DNA from: Verrucomicrobiota bacterium | Lineage (GTDB): Bacteria > Verrucomicrobiota > Verrucomicrobiia > Limisphaerales > SXQI01 | Reading direction: 5' to 3' | NCBI GenBank assembly: GCA_008933045.1 | Contig: WBXJ01000047.1 | Location: 1-14,521, forward strand | DNA: 14,521 nucleotides | In this document: positions 13,505-14,521 of the stretch, piece by piece | Layout of the letters: every line of letters begins with the position of its first letter | Numbering within the stretch: the first letter of the stretch is position 1 | Notes under the pieces: generated by a model | What the model saw: only the letters and a program-made list of their open reading frames with translations | Told to the model about the DNA's origin: nothing | Databases searched by the model: none | Program-made: the position numbers and the translations under genes

Positions 13505-14521
13505 ATGAATCGACCCGCGACCCTTTCTTACTGCTTGTTCGGTGGCCTTTTGGTGCTGATGGGGTATTTGCACTTAGCCACTCCTTTTTTAACGATTCTC
13601 TTCGTTTTTTTGATCCTTGAAAAATTGAGAATTGCTACTCGAAGCAAATGGGTGGCAATCACACTCATGATCCTGCTCATGGCCCTCCTCTCTTGGGGTT
13701 CGATCTATTTTTCACGTCAAATGGTCACCGCGATGCCTGAGATGCTGGCGAAGACCATTCCATCGATGATTGATTATCTCGACAACCATGGGGTGACCCT
13801 TCCATTCGAGAATCATCAAGGTCTTAAAACTATGCTTGTGGAGAGTGTCCAAAACCAGTGGGGGAACATAGGAAAACTCGCAGGAAATCTAGTCCACCAA
13901 GTGGCCTTCGTCATCATCGGTCTGGTAATAGCTGTCGGTCTTTTTCTCAACAAGGAACTCGATATCGAACGTCACACGCATCCGATCTCTAATAACTATT
14001 ATTCCCTTATTTTGGAGGCTCTTGCCGCAAGATTCCGTTCTTTTTTTCTTAGCTTTGAGCGCGTAATGGGAGCTCAAGTGACCATTTCCATTCTTAACAC
14101 AGGTTTCACCGCGATTTTCACCACCTTCTGCCACCTACCCTACCCCGTAATGCTCATTGGGGTCACATTTTTGTGTGGTCTATTCCCCATCATCGGCAAC
14201 CTCATCAGCAATACCGTCATCATCGGTGTTGCCTTCACAGTCTCCCCTAAAACAGCATTAGCTGCATTGATATTCCTCGTGGTGATTCACAAATTGGAAT
14301 ACTTTCTTAACAGCAAAATCATCGGTGACCGGATCAAGAATCCCGTCTGGCTCACCCTGCTGGGGTTACTGATCGGTGAACGTCTCCTCGGTATCCCAGG
14401 GATGATTCTCGCTCCAGTGCTCCTGAATTTTATCAAAGTTGAGGCTTCACAAACAGCCGTTCCCCTTGGGGAGAAAGCACTCGATCAGGAAAAGGCTTCA
14501 GAGAATTCCAAAAGTAAATCA
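13505..14521 (+). CDS. AI-2E family transporter (PerM/YdiK-like), open at window edge
   Basis: ATG 13505 opens a frame of 339 codons that is still open at the last base of the window. An AGGA at 13491-13494 lies 10 bases upstream, the only plausible Shine-Dalgarno in the window. Hydrophobic helices occur at about 8-37, 50-68, 130-148, 190-210, 214-244, 248-265 and 281-310, with the amphipathic soluble segment typical of the family at about 70-125. Family signatures are GLFPIIGNLIS (225-235), KIIGDRIKNPVWLTL (271-285) and GIPGMILAPVL (296-306). The tail after 311 is charged and probably cytoplasmic. Members move varied small molecules or ions (autoinducer-2 export, Na+/Li+-H+ exchange) and the substrate here is unknown. 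At this length the missing part is probably only a few residues. Confidence 0.85.
   Translation, partial: MNRPATLSYCLFGGLLVLMGYLHLATPFLTILFVFLILEKLRIATRSKWVAITLMILLMALLSWGSIYFSRQMVTAMPEMLAKTIPSMIDYLDNHGVTLPFENHQGLKTMLVESVQNQWGNIGKLAGNLVHQVAFVIIGLVIAVGLFLNKELDIERHTHPISNNYYSLILEALAARFRSFFLSFERVMGAQVTISILNTGFTAIFTTFCHLPYPVMLIGVTFLCGLFPIIGNLISNTVIIGVAFTVSPKTALAALIFLVVIHKLEYFLNSKIIGDRIKNPVWLTLLGLLIGERLLGIPGMILAPVLLNFIKVEASQTAVPLGEKALDQEKASENSKSKS

Noticed and set aside
13889..14134. Minus-strand open frame of 81 codons opposite the AI-2E-family gene
   Set aside because: The opposite strand encodes a continuous membrane protein with family motifs through this region; this frame is its shadow.

Overview
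The window most likely comes from a member of the Verrucomicrobiota, or at least the PVC superphylum. The strongest pointer is the 1308-residue secreted protein that joins a dehydrogenase-type beta-propeller, HEAT-like repeats, a PVC-type CxxCH cytochrome domain and a DUF1080 domain. A DUF6807 (PmoA-like) lipoprotein precedes it. Base composition is moderate, TGA is a normal stop codon, and almost no start codon has a clear Shine-Dalgarno sequence. The taxonomic call is an inference from gene families, not from a marker gene.

Layout from left to right. (1) 1-5850, minus strand: an apparent operon read from right to left, iron-containing alcohol dehydrogenase > aldehyde dehydrogenase > glutamine-synthetase-family ligase > LarA-type nickel racemase. 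A NIPSNAP-family gene follows; it is broken by an in-frame TGA and runs off the left edge. (2) 5851-6170: a probable promoter for that operon, and a plus-strand remnant of a yjdF/DUF2238 membrane-protein gene of which only the C-terminal 62 codons survive. (3) 6151-11099, minus strand: a two-gene, translationally coupled unit of a DUF6807 lipoprotein and the giant propeller/HEAT/cytochrome/DUF1080 fusion. (4) 11100-11231: a divergent intergenic region with a TTGACA promoter element inside a perfect inverted repeat. (5) 11232-12694, plus strand: the alpha and beta subunits of a two-subunit class I fumarate hydratase. (6) 12713-13441, minus strand: a Bax-inhibitor-1/YccA-family membrane protein. 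(7) 13505 to the right edge, plus strand: an AI-2E-family (PerM/YdiK-like) membrane protein whose frame is still open at the edge.

How the genes may work together. The ligase, alcohol dehydrogenase and aldehyde dehydrogenase are the three activities needed to gamma-glutamylate an amino alcohol and oxidise it to a gamma-glutamyl amino acid. The alcohol dehydrogenase, aldehyde dehydrogenase and LarA could equally handle a diol > aldehyde > 2-hydroxyacid > racemised hydroxyacid route. The sequence does not decide between these. The DUF6807/fusion unit looks like an envelope system for oxidising and cleaving a sugar or glycoside. The fumarase genes are central metabolism. I saw no tRNA, rRNA, CRISPR array, insertion sequence or integrase.
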